64,000 nt of DNA, taken from positions 16,320-80,319 of the forward strand of contig JAZOCU010000052.1 in assembly GCA_045596625.1 (NCBI GenBank), read 5' to 3'. A model generated the notes under the pieces. That model worked only from the letters and a program-made list of their open reading frames with translations, was not told the DNA's origin and ran no database searches. A program made the position numbers and the translations under genes. Shown here piece by piece: positions 52,577 through 60,740 of this stretch. Source of the stretch: Firm-04 sp045596625. GTDB lineage: Bacteria; Bacillota; Clostridia; Oscillospirales; Ruminococcaceae. How positions within the stretch are numbered: the first letter of the stretch is position 1; every line of letters starts with the position of its first letter.

Positions 52577-53953
52577 ATGCCGACTCGTGAACAGCTTCTG
52601 CAAAAAAATCAGATCATCCCACTGACCATCGACGGTATGACCACCGAGGGGAACGGTGTGGGCCATTATGAGGGAATGGCGGTCTTTGTTCCCCGTACCG
52701 CTGTGGGCGATGTGTTGGATGTTAAGATCGTCAAGGTCAAAAAACAGCTTGCTTATGGTATTCCGCAAACGATCCATACACCCTCTCCCGACCGCATAGA
52801 ACCCGATTGTCCTGTCTTTGCACAATGCGGCGGCTGTTTGTTCCGTCATATCTCCTACGAAGCAGAATGCCGCCTGAAAACAAAATTCGTAGAAGATGCC
52901 TTCCACCGCATCGGCGGACTGTACCCACCCATACTGCCTATTCTCGGCGCTGATCTCCATGACGGCTACCGCAATAAAGCACAGCTCCCCTGCGGCATTG
53001 CTGCCGACAATTCCGGTGTCTGCTTTGGATTCTATGCCCAGCGTTCTCATCGGATCATCCCCCATCATAACTGCCGTCTGCAGCCGAAATCCTTTGTCGC
53101 TGTCATTGAACGCTGCAAAGCATTGCTTTCTCATATTCCCCCTTATGATGAAGTCCACAATACAGGTGTTCTGCGTCATCTCTATCTGCGGCAGGGATAT
53201 CACAGCGGCGAAATGATGGTCTGCTTTGTTGTCACAAAATCCATTCGCAAACAGCTCTCGCCGATCGCACAACAGCTTATGGCAGAATTTCCACAGATCG
53301 TTTCTGTCATGATGAATATCAATTCTCGGCAAACCAATGTGATTTTGGGACAGGAAACGATCTGTCTTTCCGGTGCTTCTGTGATTCAGGATACCTTCTG
53401 CGGAATCCCCGTCGCACTGAGTCCTCAAAGCTTTTATCAAGTCAACACCCCGCAAGCCGAGCGTCTGTTTGCAGAGGTGCGTACAATGGCACAGCCTCAG
53501 CCTCATCAGCTGCTTCTGGATCTGTATTGCGGTACCGGTGTCATCGGACTCTCTATGGCAGATACGGTAGACAAGCTCATCGGCGTTGAGGTGATCCCGC
53601 AAGCGGTGGAAAACGCAAAACAGAATGCTGCCCGTGCCGGCATTGAGAATGCGGAATTTTTTGTCGGCGATGCCGGACAGATCGCACAGCAGCTTGCACA
53701 GCAAAATCTGCACCCCGATCTGATCACATTGGATCCTCCGCGTAAGGGCTGCGATCATGCAACGCTCAATGCCTGCATTTCTATGGCACCGCAGAAAATA
53801 GTGATGGTCTCCTGTAATCCTGCTACCGCAGCCCGGGATGCCGCCTACCTTTGCAGCCATGGCTATCATATTGAAGTACTGCGCCCTGTGGATCTGTTTC
53901 CACGCACAGGACACGTTGAGTGCGTGGTTCTGCTGTCACGGCAGAAATCCTGA
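52577..53953 (+). CDS. rlmD: 23S rRNA (uracil-5-)-methyltransferase RlmD/RumA
   Basis: 458 aa. Methylates a uridine (U1939 in E. coli) of 23S rRNA with SAM. An N-terminal TRAM domain (residues ~10-65), Fe-S cysteines (CPVFAQCGGC, ~76-85), then SAM motif LYCGTGVIGLSM (~317-328), DPPRKGCD and catalytic Cys in MVSCNPATAARD. Its last residues GHVECVVLL match the usual C-terminus, so the gene is whole although an integrated phage starts directly downstream. The zinc-ribbon gene ends three bases before it. Confidence 0.95.
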   Translation: MPTREQLLQKNQIIPLTIDGMTTEGNGVGHYEGMAVFVPRTAVGDVLDVKIVKVKKQLAYGIPQTIHTPSPDRIEPDCPVFAQCGGCLFRHISYEAECRLKTKFVEDAFHRIGGLYPPILPILGADLHDGYRNKAQLPCGIAADNSGVCFGFYAQRSHRIIPHHNCRLQPKSFVAVIERCKALLSHIPPYDEVHNTGVLRHLYLRQGYHSGEMMVCFVVTKSIRKQLSPIAQQLMAEFPQIVSVMMNINSRQTNVILGQETICLSGASVIQDTFCGIPVALSPQSFYQVNTPQAERLFAEVRTMAQPQPHQLLLDLYCGTGVIGLSMADTVDKLIGVEVIPQAVENAKQNAARAGIENAEFFVGDAGQIAQQLAQQNLHPDLITLDPPRKGCDHATLNACISMAPQKIVMVSCNPATAARDAAYLCSHGYHIEVLRPVDLFPRTGHVECVVLLSRQKS

Positions 53954-53960
53954 AATGGCG
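53905..53960. other. Probable phage attachment site (att) at the 3' end of rlmD
   Basis: Host-like sequence stops at the rlmD stop codon and AT-rich phage-type sequence begins. The last codons of rum/rlmD are a known target of element integration (e.g. Streptococcus Phi-m46.1). Serine recombinases use short att sites, so the exact core cannot be placed without the other end, which lies beyond 64,000. Confidence 0.5.
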
Positions 53961-54382
53961 TATTTACGCGGTTTATCGGCACTCGGCATTTTCGGATATA
54001 TTCCCCTGCGCACTCATTTTTCTGTATGCGGAAACAGGTGAAAGAGCCAAAAGACGTACACGGCACATCTGACAACATTTCTGCACACTTTGATTTTTGA
54101 CAACCAAATCACGCACTCGATTTAGGGTGCGTGAAACTGCTTTTTTCGATTTTTCAGTGTGTGGATTGAATGTCATAGCGAAAAACAGCGTAAAATCGCT
54201 GAAAACAGACTAATCAAAAATTGCGATTCGGGTGATTGCAAAATAGGGTTGAGTGTGGGGAAAGGTTGGCATACATATAAAAGGCGATTATTGACAGCAT
54301 TAACCGCTATCAAATATAGAACATGCTTTTTATAAAAAGCAATACCCTTTCGCTAAAGTTCACACTTAAGCGAAAGGGTATT
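53954..54382. other. Gene-free junction region between rlmD and the moron operon
   Basis: 429 bases with no convincing gene. It holds an 8-bp inverted repeat (54109-54134) followed by T6, a promoter-like TTGACA-N18-TATAGA on the plus strand (54291-54320) and the terminator hairpin of the moron operon (54341-54382). The only open frames are short and lack ribosome sites. Confidence 0.65.
54109..54146 (+). terminator. Possible replacement terminator for rlmD
   Basis: TCACGCAC pairs with GTGCGTGA across a 10-base loop; AACTGC and then T6 follow. The gap before the T-run makes it imperfect. If functional, it is phage-supplied and ends rlmD transcription. Confidence 0.42.
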
Positions 54383-54387
54383 TTACC
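54341..54387 (-). terminator. Terminator of the moron operon
   Basis: A 14-bp perfect stem (54341-54354 with 54369-54382, AATACCCTTTCGCT) is followed on the minus strand by GCTTTTTAT; it abuts the last stop codon. Confidence 0.83.
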
Positions 54388-54730
54388 ATTGATTATCTTC
54401 TTTTAGTGTAGGAACAAGTCCTTTAGATACTAAAAAGGCTGAATATTCTTCTGATGAAAGCTTTTTGTTTAATTCATCATTTTTTTCTTTTAATTGCTCA
54501 TTTTCTTTTAATATGGTATTATATTCTTTCTCTTTATTCTTGAGAATCTTTTCTCTTGAATCTATTTCATCTTCTTTATGCTTTAACCACTTCTTGGAAA
54601 TTGTTACAACACAAATAGTCCATAATGATAATAACAGTATGTATGCAGACGGATGCTGAAGGAAATTGTCTCCTATTTCTTTTAAAGCAGAGATAATATG
54701 TTCAATCAAGTCCAAAATATCCATAATCAC
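54383..54730 (-). CDS. Membrane-anchored coiled-coil protein of the moron operon
   Basis: 115 aa. Residues ~1-27 are amphipathic, ~29-46 form a membrane helix, and ~50-95 are a strongly charged coiled coil (KEKEYNTILKENEQLKEKND) exposed in the cytoplasm or outside. No enzymatic motif. The start is GTG at 54730 with a modest GTGAG site; ATG 54724 is an alternative. It follows the 189-aa gene by 10 bases. Its form suits a superinfection-exclusion or membrane-acting effector, but no family was recognised. Confidence 0.68.
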   Translation of the reverse strand: MIMDILDLIEHIISALKEIGDNFLQHPSAYILLLSLWTICVVTISKKWLKHKEDEIDSREKILKNKEKEYNTILKENEQLKEKNDELNKKLSSEEYSAFLVSKGLVPTLKEDNQW

Positions 54731-54740
54731 ATAATACTCA

Positions 54741-55310
54741 CTATTTTGCTTCTAAAATAGAGCAAAGGGAAAAAATCATGGCTTCTTTGCTAATATCATG
54801 ATGCATAAATTTGTAAAATAGATCCTCTTTATAATCCCAGCTTCCATAGTAATCTTTTTGCTTTTTTGAAAGGCTTTTTACTCTCCTAATCTGGCTAATA
54901 AAAATATAGGCAGCAAATGCATCATTAATTGTGCAATGATTATCCTTATAATATTCCATTTCCAATTCTGGGTTTGTAATTGTCAGTGGTTTATATTTAA
55001 TAATCCAATAACATAAAAGGGCAATCTCCTTATTCTGCGACATGAAATCAGGTTGCAATTTTCCATTTGAAGAAACAGTAGAATGAAAGTAAAAAAAATA
55101 ATCGCTCCTTTGGTCAACACGATCAATAATCTTGAGTAATAGTGCATCATTACAACTAATACTTTTAGCAGCATTAGCTTTACTACTGATTTTTGATTTT
55201 TTCCAAAAATGAGCCATCATCTTTCTTAACGCATTCATTTTTAAAGTAGCTTCTTCTGGAGTTAAACCATGATATATTTGTGTTTCATTAACCGTTTTTT
55301 TATTTATCAT
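54741..55310 (-). CDS. Hypothetical protein of the moron operon
   Basis: 189 aa, basic, mostly helical, no signal peptide or membrane helix. Visible features are a Lys-rich N-terminal third and many aromatic residues (YFFYFHST, WKKSK). No motif I know. The ATG at 55310 follows a weak GAAAGAAG site, seven bases after the previous stop. AT-rich codon use contrasts with the host genes. Second of three genes under the 55588-55616 promoter. Confidence 0.7.
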   Translation of the reverse strand: MINKKTVNETQIYHGLTPEEATLKMNALRKMMAHFWKKSKISSKANAAKSISCNDALLLKIIDRVDQRSDYFFYFHSTVSSNGKLQPDFMSQNKEIALLCYWIIKYKPLTITNPELEMEYYKDNHCTINDAFAAYIFISQIRRVKSLSKKQKDYYGSWDYKEDLFYKFMHHDISKEAMIFSLCSILEAK

Positions 55311-55316
55311 ATATAA

Positions 55317-55514
55317 TTATCTTCTTTCATCAAAATACGAATCGCCCAATTCACTATCATACTCTTCACATGCCCTTAACGCTATCGTTAAATAATCCTC
55401 ATCGCTAATTGGAGAATTGTTTTGAACATCAGATCGAATTATTTTCAATAGATTCTCTATATATCCAACCTCGTATTCTCCAGAAAACAAATCTTCACTT
55501 ACCTCGTCGCGCAT
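55317..55514 (-). CDS. Small acidic protein, first gene of the moron operon
   Basis: 65 aa, very acidic (many Asp/Glu: EEYDSELGDSYFDE), probably a helical bundle. The start at 55514 has AAGGAGG seven bases upstream; a longer frame would start inside the promoter leader. Small acidic first genes of this kind are often antitoxins, DNA mimics or immunity proteins; which, if any, applies is unknown. Confidence 0.68.
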   Translation of the reverse strand: MRDEVSEDLFSGEYEVGYIENLLKIIRSDVQNNSPISDEDYLTIALRACEEYDSELGDSYFDERR

Positions 55515-55587
55515 TGCCAAGCCTCCTTGATCATTATTATAAATCGAAATTTCAAAACAATAGTCAGCAAAAAAACAAGATATAAGT

Positions 55588-55616
55588 ATTATATCACAAT
55601 TTGCGCCGTTAGTCAA
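55588..55616 (-). promoter_or_regulatory. Sigma-A promoter of the moron operon
   Basis: On the minus strand: TTGACT, 17-bp spacer, perfect TATAAT, 74 bases upstream of the ATG at 55514. Confidence 0.82.
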
Positions 55617-55711
55617 TCGTAATTTCAAATTTTTTGCTGTGTTTTTCTTTCCCTAAATAATCTGAATTTATTTTACGCTTACTTGATTATATTGTATTCA
55701 TAATATGTAAA

Positions 55712-55760
55712 AATGCTCCAAACAACCCCGCACCACTGATTCACCGGTGATGCGGGGTTT
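55712..55760 (-). terminator. Terminator of the recombinase operon
   Basis: AACCCCGCA (55724-55732) pairs with TGCGGGGTT (55751-55759) around a secondary TCACCGGTGA palindrome; GTTTGGAGCATTTTT follows on the minus strand. Confidence 0.78.
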
Positions 55761-55771
55761 GCTCTATCTGT

Positions 55772-57328
55772 TCACTTTTCAATGCTGATCGTCACGCCGG
55801 ACTTGAACCGGAATTCCAGAAAGAACTCGTAGACCTTGACGCTTCCCAGCAGCTTCTTCACCAGCGCCTCATCAAACTCCGTGATAGTACGCGGCTGAGA
55901 ATTGATAAAATGCAGCAGTTCCTGAATACGCTCCCGATGCGCAGCTTTGCCGGCATCGTCCATGACGGTCTGTTCCTGCAGTTCCCGCAGGCGCAGGATT
56001 TCTTCCGCCAGATCATCGTAGTTCGTGCCGCTTTCCGTCCGGTCGATCAGATCCTGCTGCAATTGCCGCATCCTTTCTGCGAGGGCTTCCGCTGACTGCG
56101 GATTAGCAAGGCTGATCGCTGTTTTCAGATTACTTTTCAGCTTTTTCAGGTACTCGTCGCTGTTGCCGAGCATTTCATTGACCGCGTCAATAAACCCTTG
56201 CTGCAATTCATCCTCGTTGACCGTCCTTGCCATGCAGCGTGTCCAGTCCTCCAGTCTGGTCTTGCAGCGCCAGACGATCGTTTTCTTGCCCCGGTTGTTC
56301 CAGTGCAGCCTGCGGAAATGCTCACCGCAGCACTCGCAGGTCACCATGTGGGAAAATGCGTGGTTTGCGCTGAAGCCCTGCCGCCTGCCGTTCAGATCAC
56401 GCTCGGATGACCGCCGTGCCATTTCCTCCTGCACTCTCATGAATATATCCTTCGGGATGATCGCCTCATGGTCGTCCTCAATGTAGTATTGCGGCAGAAC
56501 ACCGTTATTCTTGCCCCGCTTCTTGTTCAGGAAGTCGATGGTGTAGGTCTTTTGCAGGAGCGCGTCACCCATATACTTCTCGTTCTCCAGTATCTTGCGG
56601 ACGGTGCTGTCGTGCCAGCGTGGGTTGCCCCGTGCAGTCAGGATGCCGTCACGTTCCAGCCCTCTTGCAATCTTCATGCAGCTTGCGCCTTCCAGATACT
56701 CGCGGAAAATGCGCTTGACGATCTCCGCCTCCGCAGGATTGATGACCAGATGCCCCTCCTCGTCCTTGTCATAGCCGAGGAAGTTGCGGGCGTTCACCAG
56801 CACTTTCCCCTGCTGGAATCGGTACTGGATACCCATTTTCGTGTTCTTGCTGAGAGATTCCGATTCTTGCTGCGCGAGTGACGCCATAATGGTTATCAGG
56901 ACTTCTCCCTTTGCGTCCATCGTGTTGATGGACTCCTTCTCAAAGAAAACCGGAATGTTGATCTCCTTCAGCAGGCGGATGTATTTCAGGCAGTCCAGCG
57001 TATTGCGGGCAAATCGGCTGATTGATTTCGTGAAGATCATGTCGATTTTTCCCGCCTGACAGTCCTCGATCATAGTGTTGAACTGCTCTCTCTTTTTGGT
57101 ATTGGTCGCGCTGATGCCTTCATCAGCGTATACTCCGACGAACTCCCACTCCGGATTCGTCTTGATGAATTCCTCGTAATGCTGGATCTGCGCCTCGTAG
57201 CTGGACGCCTGTTCCTCGTTGTCTGTTGACACACGGCAGTATGCCGCCACCCGCAGGCGCTTCACTTCCTCTTTCGCTGCCGCGTTGCCTTTCTGCGGCT
57301 TCGGAGGAATGACGGTCATGTTTTTCAT
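55772..57328 (-). CDS. Large serine recombinase (second full-length copy)
   Basis: 518 aa. An N-terminal resolvase catalytic domain with nucleophile Ser34 in AAYCRVSTDN, a Recombinase domain (residues ~185-290), a zinc ribbon (CECCGEHFRRL ... RCKTRLEDWTRC, ~325-365) and a coiled coil (~405-455). It begins in a four-base overlap with the short recombinase. Large serine recombinases integrate and excise phages and conjugative elements. About the same size and plan as the copy at 57696-59246, but clearly diverged. Ends at its own terminator. Confidence 0.93.
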   Translation of the reverse strand: MKNMTVIPPKPQKGNAAAKEEVKRLRVAAYCRVSTDNEEQASSYEAQIQHYEEFIKTNPEWEFVGVYADEGISATNTKKREQFNTMIEDCQAGKIDMIFTKSISRFARNTLDCLKYIRLLKEINIPVFFEKESINTMDAKGEVLITIMASLAQQESESLSKNTKMGIQYRFQQGKVLVNARNFLGYDKDEEGHLVINPAEAEIVKRIFREYLEGASCMKIARGLERDGILTARGNPRWHDSTVRKILENEKYMGDALLQKTYTIDFLNKKRGKNNGVLPQYYIEDDHEAIIPKDIFMRVQEEMARRSSERDLNGRRQGFSANHAFSHMVTCECCGEHFRRLHWNNRGKKTIVWRCKTRLEDWTRCMARTVNEDELQQGFIDAVNEMLGNSDEYLKKLKSNLKTAISLANPQSAEALAERMRQLQQDLIDRTESGTNYDDLAEEILRLRELQEQTVMDDAGKAAHRERIQELLHFINSQPRTITEFDEALVKKLLGSVKVYEFFLEFRFKSGVTISIEK

Positions 57329-57720
57329 GTTTTCACCTCTATCAGACTATAAATGTATTCGGCTTGCTCAACCGGATCATCGAAATGCGTCTCTGCCCCT
57401 GCCAGCTCGAACGCCTTGTATATCGGCGGTGCGGTATACCGCTTTTCAGACCCGTGCAGATTCGCACGATGCAGTCTTCTGCCATTTGCCTTTGCAAAGG
57501 TCTCCCGGCTGATGATCGCGGGATAGTAGTCATTGCCGATGTAGATATCCCGCATCAGGATTCGCTTGACAGCACTGTGCTGCATGAGAACGCCCGCATT
57601 CGCCGCAGCCGCCTTCATGCTCAAACCGGAAATGTAGCCATTGAATATGCTGATTATGATTCCGGCTTCCTGTTCATCGATGACAGCCTTGCCGTTTATG
57701 ATCTTGTATCCGTACATAGT
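57325..57720 (-). CDS. Truncated recombinase (Recombinase domain only, no catalytic domain)
   Basis: 131 aa from ATG 57720, which has AAAGGAGG six bases upstream. The sequence fits the middle 'Recombinase' DNA-binding domain of large serine recombinases (GYKIINGKAVIDEQEAGIIIS, then AVKRILMRDIYIGNDYYPAI), but there is no resolvase Ser motif and no zinc ribbon. It overlaps both neighbours (25 bases and four bases), so it is translated in a set with them. It may be an accessory or directionality factor. Confidence 0.82.
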   Translation of the reverse strand, partial: TMYGYKIINGKAVIDEQEAGIIISIFNGYISGLSMKAAAANAGVLMQHSAVKRILMRDIYIGNDYYPAIISRETFAKANGRRLHRANLHGSEKRYTAPPIYKAFELAGAETHFDDPVEQAEYIYSLIEVKT

Positions 57721-59246
57721 GCCTCCTTTAAAGTCAGCCCGCATTTCAGCTTGAAGCCGACGCTTTCTCTGCTATAAACGATGATGCTGTCCACAAAGGA
57801 AATGAACAGTTCCTCGTTATAGGCGTCCTGCGGTTCCGCTGTATCGATAAAATGCAGCAGCTTTTCGGTTTCCCGCAGCATCAGACCGGATTCGATATTG
57901 CCGAGGTTCTGTATTTCTCTGCGGGATTCCTCGTTCTGCTTCTCGATGCGGTTCAGCTCCTGCGTATACATGACTGCGTCAATGATACCCTTTACACGGA
58001 GCTTTTTCAGTTCGCACTTCCGGTCGGAATTCTTCTGGATGCTCTCTTTCAGGCTCATGATACGCTGGAGGTTTTCATCGCTGCCTGCCACGCGCAGCGC
58101 ATTGTAATACGGTCGGAGCAGTATCTTCCGGGTGAATATGAGCTTGTTCAGCATTGTGGTGAACGCAGACTGGAATGCCTCCTCATGGATAAACTTCATC
58201 GAACAGCTATCCTTATCCGCAATGTGCTTCTTGCAACACCAGCTGATCCCGCTGGAAATCACCTGACGCTTGAACGTGGTGCCGCACTCCCCGCAGATGA
58301 TTTTACCGCTGAAAGCAAATCTGCGCTGATACTTTTCATCATCGTGCCGGATGCCGCGCTCTCTGAGCCGCTGTTCCAGTACATCATGCGCTGTCGCGTA
58401 CAGCTCCCGGCTGATGATCGCCTCATGGTGGTCTTTCATTTCCGGAATGTCCACGTCGCCCTTGTTCCTGTGCCTGCGGAAGTTGTCGTCCGTATAGGTC
58501 TTGTTGTAGCGGATATCACCGACATACTTCTCATTATTCAGAATGCCAATGATCGTTGTGGTACTCCACTTGCCGCCCCTGCGTGTCTGCACATCCCGGC
58601 TGTCCAGTTCCTTGCCGATCTTATGCACACCCATGCCGGAAACAACGGACTCGAAAATGAAGCGGACAACGTCTGCTTCCTCCGGTATGATCGCATAGTT
58701 TCCGTCACTGTCGAAGGTGTAGCCGTAAGGCGCTGTTCCGGCTCTATACCTTCCGTTTTTGATGCGTTTCTGGTTGCCCCACTTCACGTTCTTGGAAATG
58801 GATGCTGATTCCTCCTGCGCAAGACTGCTGAGAATTGCCAGAACAAGCTCAGTTTCCATGCTGCCGGTATCCAGCTTTTCCTTCTCGAAGTAAATGGGTA
58901 CGTTATAAGAACGCAGCTCACGCACCAGTTCAAGGCAGTCCGTGGTATTGCGGGAGAATCGGCTGACGGACTTCGTCAGCACATAGTCGATACGTCCGAT
59001 GCGGCATTCGTACAGGAGTGCCTGTAAGCCGTCGCGGACATCAGCCTTTGTGCCAGTGATGCCGAAATCATAGAATATACCGGCACTCTCCCATTCGGAA
59101 TGCAGCCTGATCCACGCTTCATAATGTGCTTTCTGTGCTTCAAGGCTTTCCTTCTGATCGTCATTATCGGTACTGACACGGCAGTATGCAGCCACGCGGA
59201 GCTTCTTTTTCTCAGCAGGCTGCGCTTCAATTGTTTTGACTGTCAT
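57696..59246 (-). CDS. Large serine recombinase (first full-length copy)
   Basis: 516 aa. Catalytic Ser25 in AAYCRVSTDN, further active-site residues in VLTKSVSRFSRNTTDCLELV, a Recombinase domain (residues ~165-275), a zinc ribbon (CGECGTTFKRQ ... WCCKKHIADKDSC) and a coiled coil (~395-460). AAGGAGG lies before the ATG at 59246. It follows a small SHOCT-like gene by 28 bases and is the first of three recombinase genes. Probable integrase of this prophage, perhaps together with the second copy. Confidence 0.93.
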   Translation of the reverse strand: MTVKTIEAQPAEKKKLRVAAYCRVSTDNDDQKESLEAQKAHYEAWIRLHSEWESAGIFYDFGITGTKADVRDGLQALLYECRIGRIDYVLTKSVSRFSRNTTDCLELVRELRSYNVPIYFEKEKLDTGSMETELVLAILSSLAQEESASISKNVKWGNQKRIKNGRYRAGTAPYGYTFDSDGNYAIIPEEADVVRFIFESVVSGMGVHKIGKELDSRDVQTRRGGKWSTTTIIGILNNEKYVGDIRYNKTYTDDNFRRHRNKGDVDIPEMKDHHEAIISRELYATAHDVLEQRLRERGIRHDDEKYQRRFAFSGKIICGECGTTFKRQVISSGISWCCKKHIADKDSCSMKFIHEEAFQSAFTTMLNKLIFTRKILLRPYYNALRVAGSDENLQRIMSLKESIQKNSDRKCELKKLRVKGIIDAVMYTQELNRIEKQNEESRREIQNLGNIESGLMLRETEKLLHFIDTAEPQDAYNEELFISFVDSIIVYSRESVGFKLKCGLTLKEALCTDTRS

Positions 59247-59274
59247 TGCTTTACCTCCTTGTCAGTATCGTATA

Positions 59275-59466
59275 TTAACTCTGATTCGATGATTTTTCAA
59301 GCGTTTTCGGTAATAAGTCCGCATACAAGGGAGAGAAAGATCGGCGGTTCAAGTCCGTTAATTTGTCATACTCGTCAAATGTAATCATACCACTGGCATA
59401 TAACAGTTCTGTAATTTCCTGTGCTTTGTAGTAGTTGATCTCATCAATGATTTTCTGCTGTTCCAT
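59275..59466 (-). CDS. Small SHOCT-like protein preceding the recombinases
   Basis: 63 aa. A helical pair of SHOCT type (EITELLYASGMITFDEYDKL) with a basic C-terminal tail. Small proteins of this sort often precede serine recombinase sets in clostridial elements and may help control them. TAGGAGGTG lies before the ATG. It is the first gene of the recombination operon, downstream of the lysis-module terminator. Confidence 0.75.
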   Translation of the reverse strand: MEQQKIIDEINYYKAQEITELLYASGMITFDEYDKLTDLNRRSFSPLYADLLPKTLEKSSNQS

Positions 59467-59540
59467 AATAGCACCTCCTATTGATAGCCGGGAAAGTCAA
59501 CCCCTTCATATCCCACTACAGAATCGAGGTGCGTTTGGAC

Positions 59541-59579
59541 GAAAAAATGCGCCCGCCGAGAAAAAATCCCGACGGGCGC
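59541..59579 (-). terminator. Terminator of the phage late/lysis operon
   Basis: GCGCCCGCCG and CGACGGGCGC (one mismatch) flank an A/T loop, followed on the minus strand by ATTTTTTCG. It separates lysis genes from the recombination module. Confidence 0.85.
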
Positions 59580-59584
59580 TAATG

Positions 59585-60295
59585 TTATGCCTTATTCAGT
59601 TTTCCACTGTACTTCTTTCCGTCAACCGTGACCTCAACGGTGATGCCGTCCTCCGCAGCAGGCGCAGGCGGATTCGGCTCCTTGCCGTATCCGTTCAGAC
59701 CCTTCGCCTTGATGATGGTCGGGAAATCCTTATAGCCGATGTCGAGATCGACATTGCCGTTAATGCCGTCCACGCTGCCTTTCTCGGAATGCTGCCAGAT
59801 GCCGTATGCTCCACAGTAATTGGTCTGGTTACACCAGTGTGCCAGCCAGATCGTGTAGCGGCTCTTGATGTCATCGGCGGTATGCGTCGTGAGAGAGGAT
59901 GCCGAACCATACAGACCGACAAAATTGCCCGCTGCCTCGACTCTTTCGAGGAACGCCCGCATAATGGCAGACACCTTGTCCTTGCCGAGGTCAAACTGCT
60001 TTTTCTCCTCCAGGTCAAAATATACCGGGAACTCGAACTGCTTTCCCTTGATGACAGACAGGAACACATCAGCCTCCAGTTCCGCTTCCTCCGGTGTCAT
60101 CGCATAGGAGTACCAGTACGCACCGACCGGAATACCTGCTGCCTTTGCGCCTGCATAGTTCTCCTCGAAACGAGCATCCTTCTGCGATGCCACTCTGCCG
60201 TAACCGGCACGGAGAATAGCAAACTCTACTCCGTCAGCCTTGACCTTCTTCCAGTCAATAGCTCCATTATGAACGCTTACATCAATACCTTTCAT
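59585..60295 (-). CDS. Phage endolysin, GH25 lysozyme family
   Basis: 236 aa. The GH25 fold: MKGIDVSVHNGAIDW at the N-terminus, catalytic Asp/Glu in VYFDLEEKKQF (~100-110) and the C-terminal DVDLDIG-type motif (NVDLDIGY). It cleaves the MurNAc-GlcNAc bond of peptidoglycan. The last ~35 residues are a Pro-rich linker and a short beta segment that may bind cell wall. No signal peptide, so release depends on the holin. AAGGAGG precedes the ATG at 60295. Confidence 0.92.
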   Translation of the reverse strand: MKGIDVSVHNGAIDWKKVKADGVEFAILRAGYGRVASQKDARFEENYAGAKAAGIPVGAYWYSYAMTPEEAELEADVFLSVIKGKQFEFPVYFDLEEKKQFDLGKDKVSAIMRAFLERVEAAGNFVGLYGSASSLTTHTADDIKSRYTIWLAHWCNQTNYCGAYGIWQHSEKGSVDGINGNVDLDIGYKDFPTIIKAKGLNGYGKEPNPPAPAAEDGITVEVTVDGKKYSGKLNKA

Positions 60296-60308
60296 TTTAA
60301 TATCCTCC

Positions 60309-60740
60309 TTAGTTTTTGTTATTGTCATTGTTTCTGCCGGTCTGCTTCTGCAGCACCTCGATCGCATTTTTCAGTGCGGGCGGATACGGAATGCCCATGA
60401 GCGATGTATTTTCCACGATGGAAAGCAGTTCATTGACGCAGAACGCGATGCAGACCGCATCACGCACATAATTCGTATTGAGCAGAATATCCAGACGCAC
60501 CGCTACAATAATGAGCATGAGAATGCTGCACTTCTTTGCAAGCCCGTACCAGCCCGCCTTGCTGTTGAGCTTGCCGGACTTGCTGTGCTTGGACTTGCCC
60601 ATAGCGCCGGTAATCATTCCGGTCGCAAAGTCAATGCCCATGAAGATGATCAGTGTCACCAGCGCAGAATCCCAGCCGCCGAAAAGCGCTGCAATTCCGC
60701 CGCCGACCGCACCGATCACCGTACAGATACTTCCTTTCAT
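60309..60740 (-). CDS. Phage holin (holin family 4 / toxin-secretion-type)
   Basis: 143 aa. Three hydrophobic segments (residues ~5-20, ~25-45 and ~70-90) with a Lys-rich loop (GKSKHSKSGKLNSKAGWYG) as in phage_holin_4_1. TGGAGGTG precedes the ATG at 60740. It overlaps the upstream gene by four bases and is followed after 13 bases by the endolysin gene, completing a lysis cassette. Confidence 0.9.
   Translation of the reverse strand: MKGSICTVIGAVGGGIAALFGGWDSALVTLIIFMGIDFATGMITGAMGKSKHSKSGKLNSKAGWYGLAKKCSILMLIIVAVRLDILLNTNYVRDAVCIAFCVNELLSIVENTSLMGIPYPPALKNAIEVLQKQTGRNNDNNKN

Noticed and set aside
53973..54176. A 67-codon minus-strand frame in the junction region
   Set aside because: No ribosome binding site, very basic low-information composition, and it crosses the inverted repeat and probable junction; left as non-coding.
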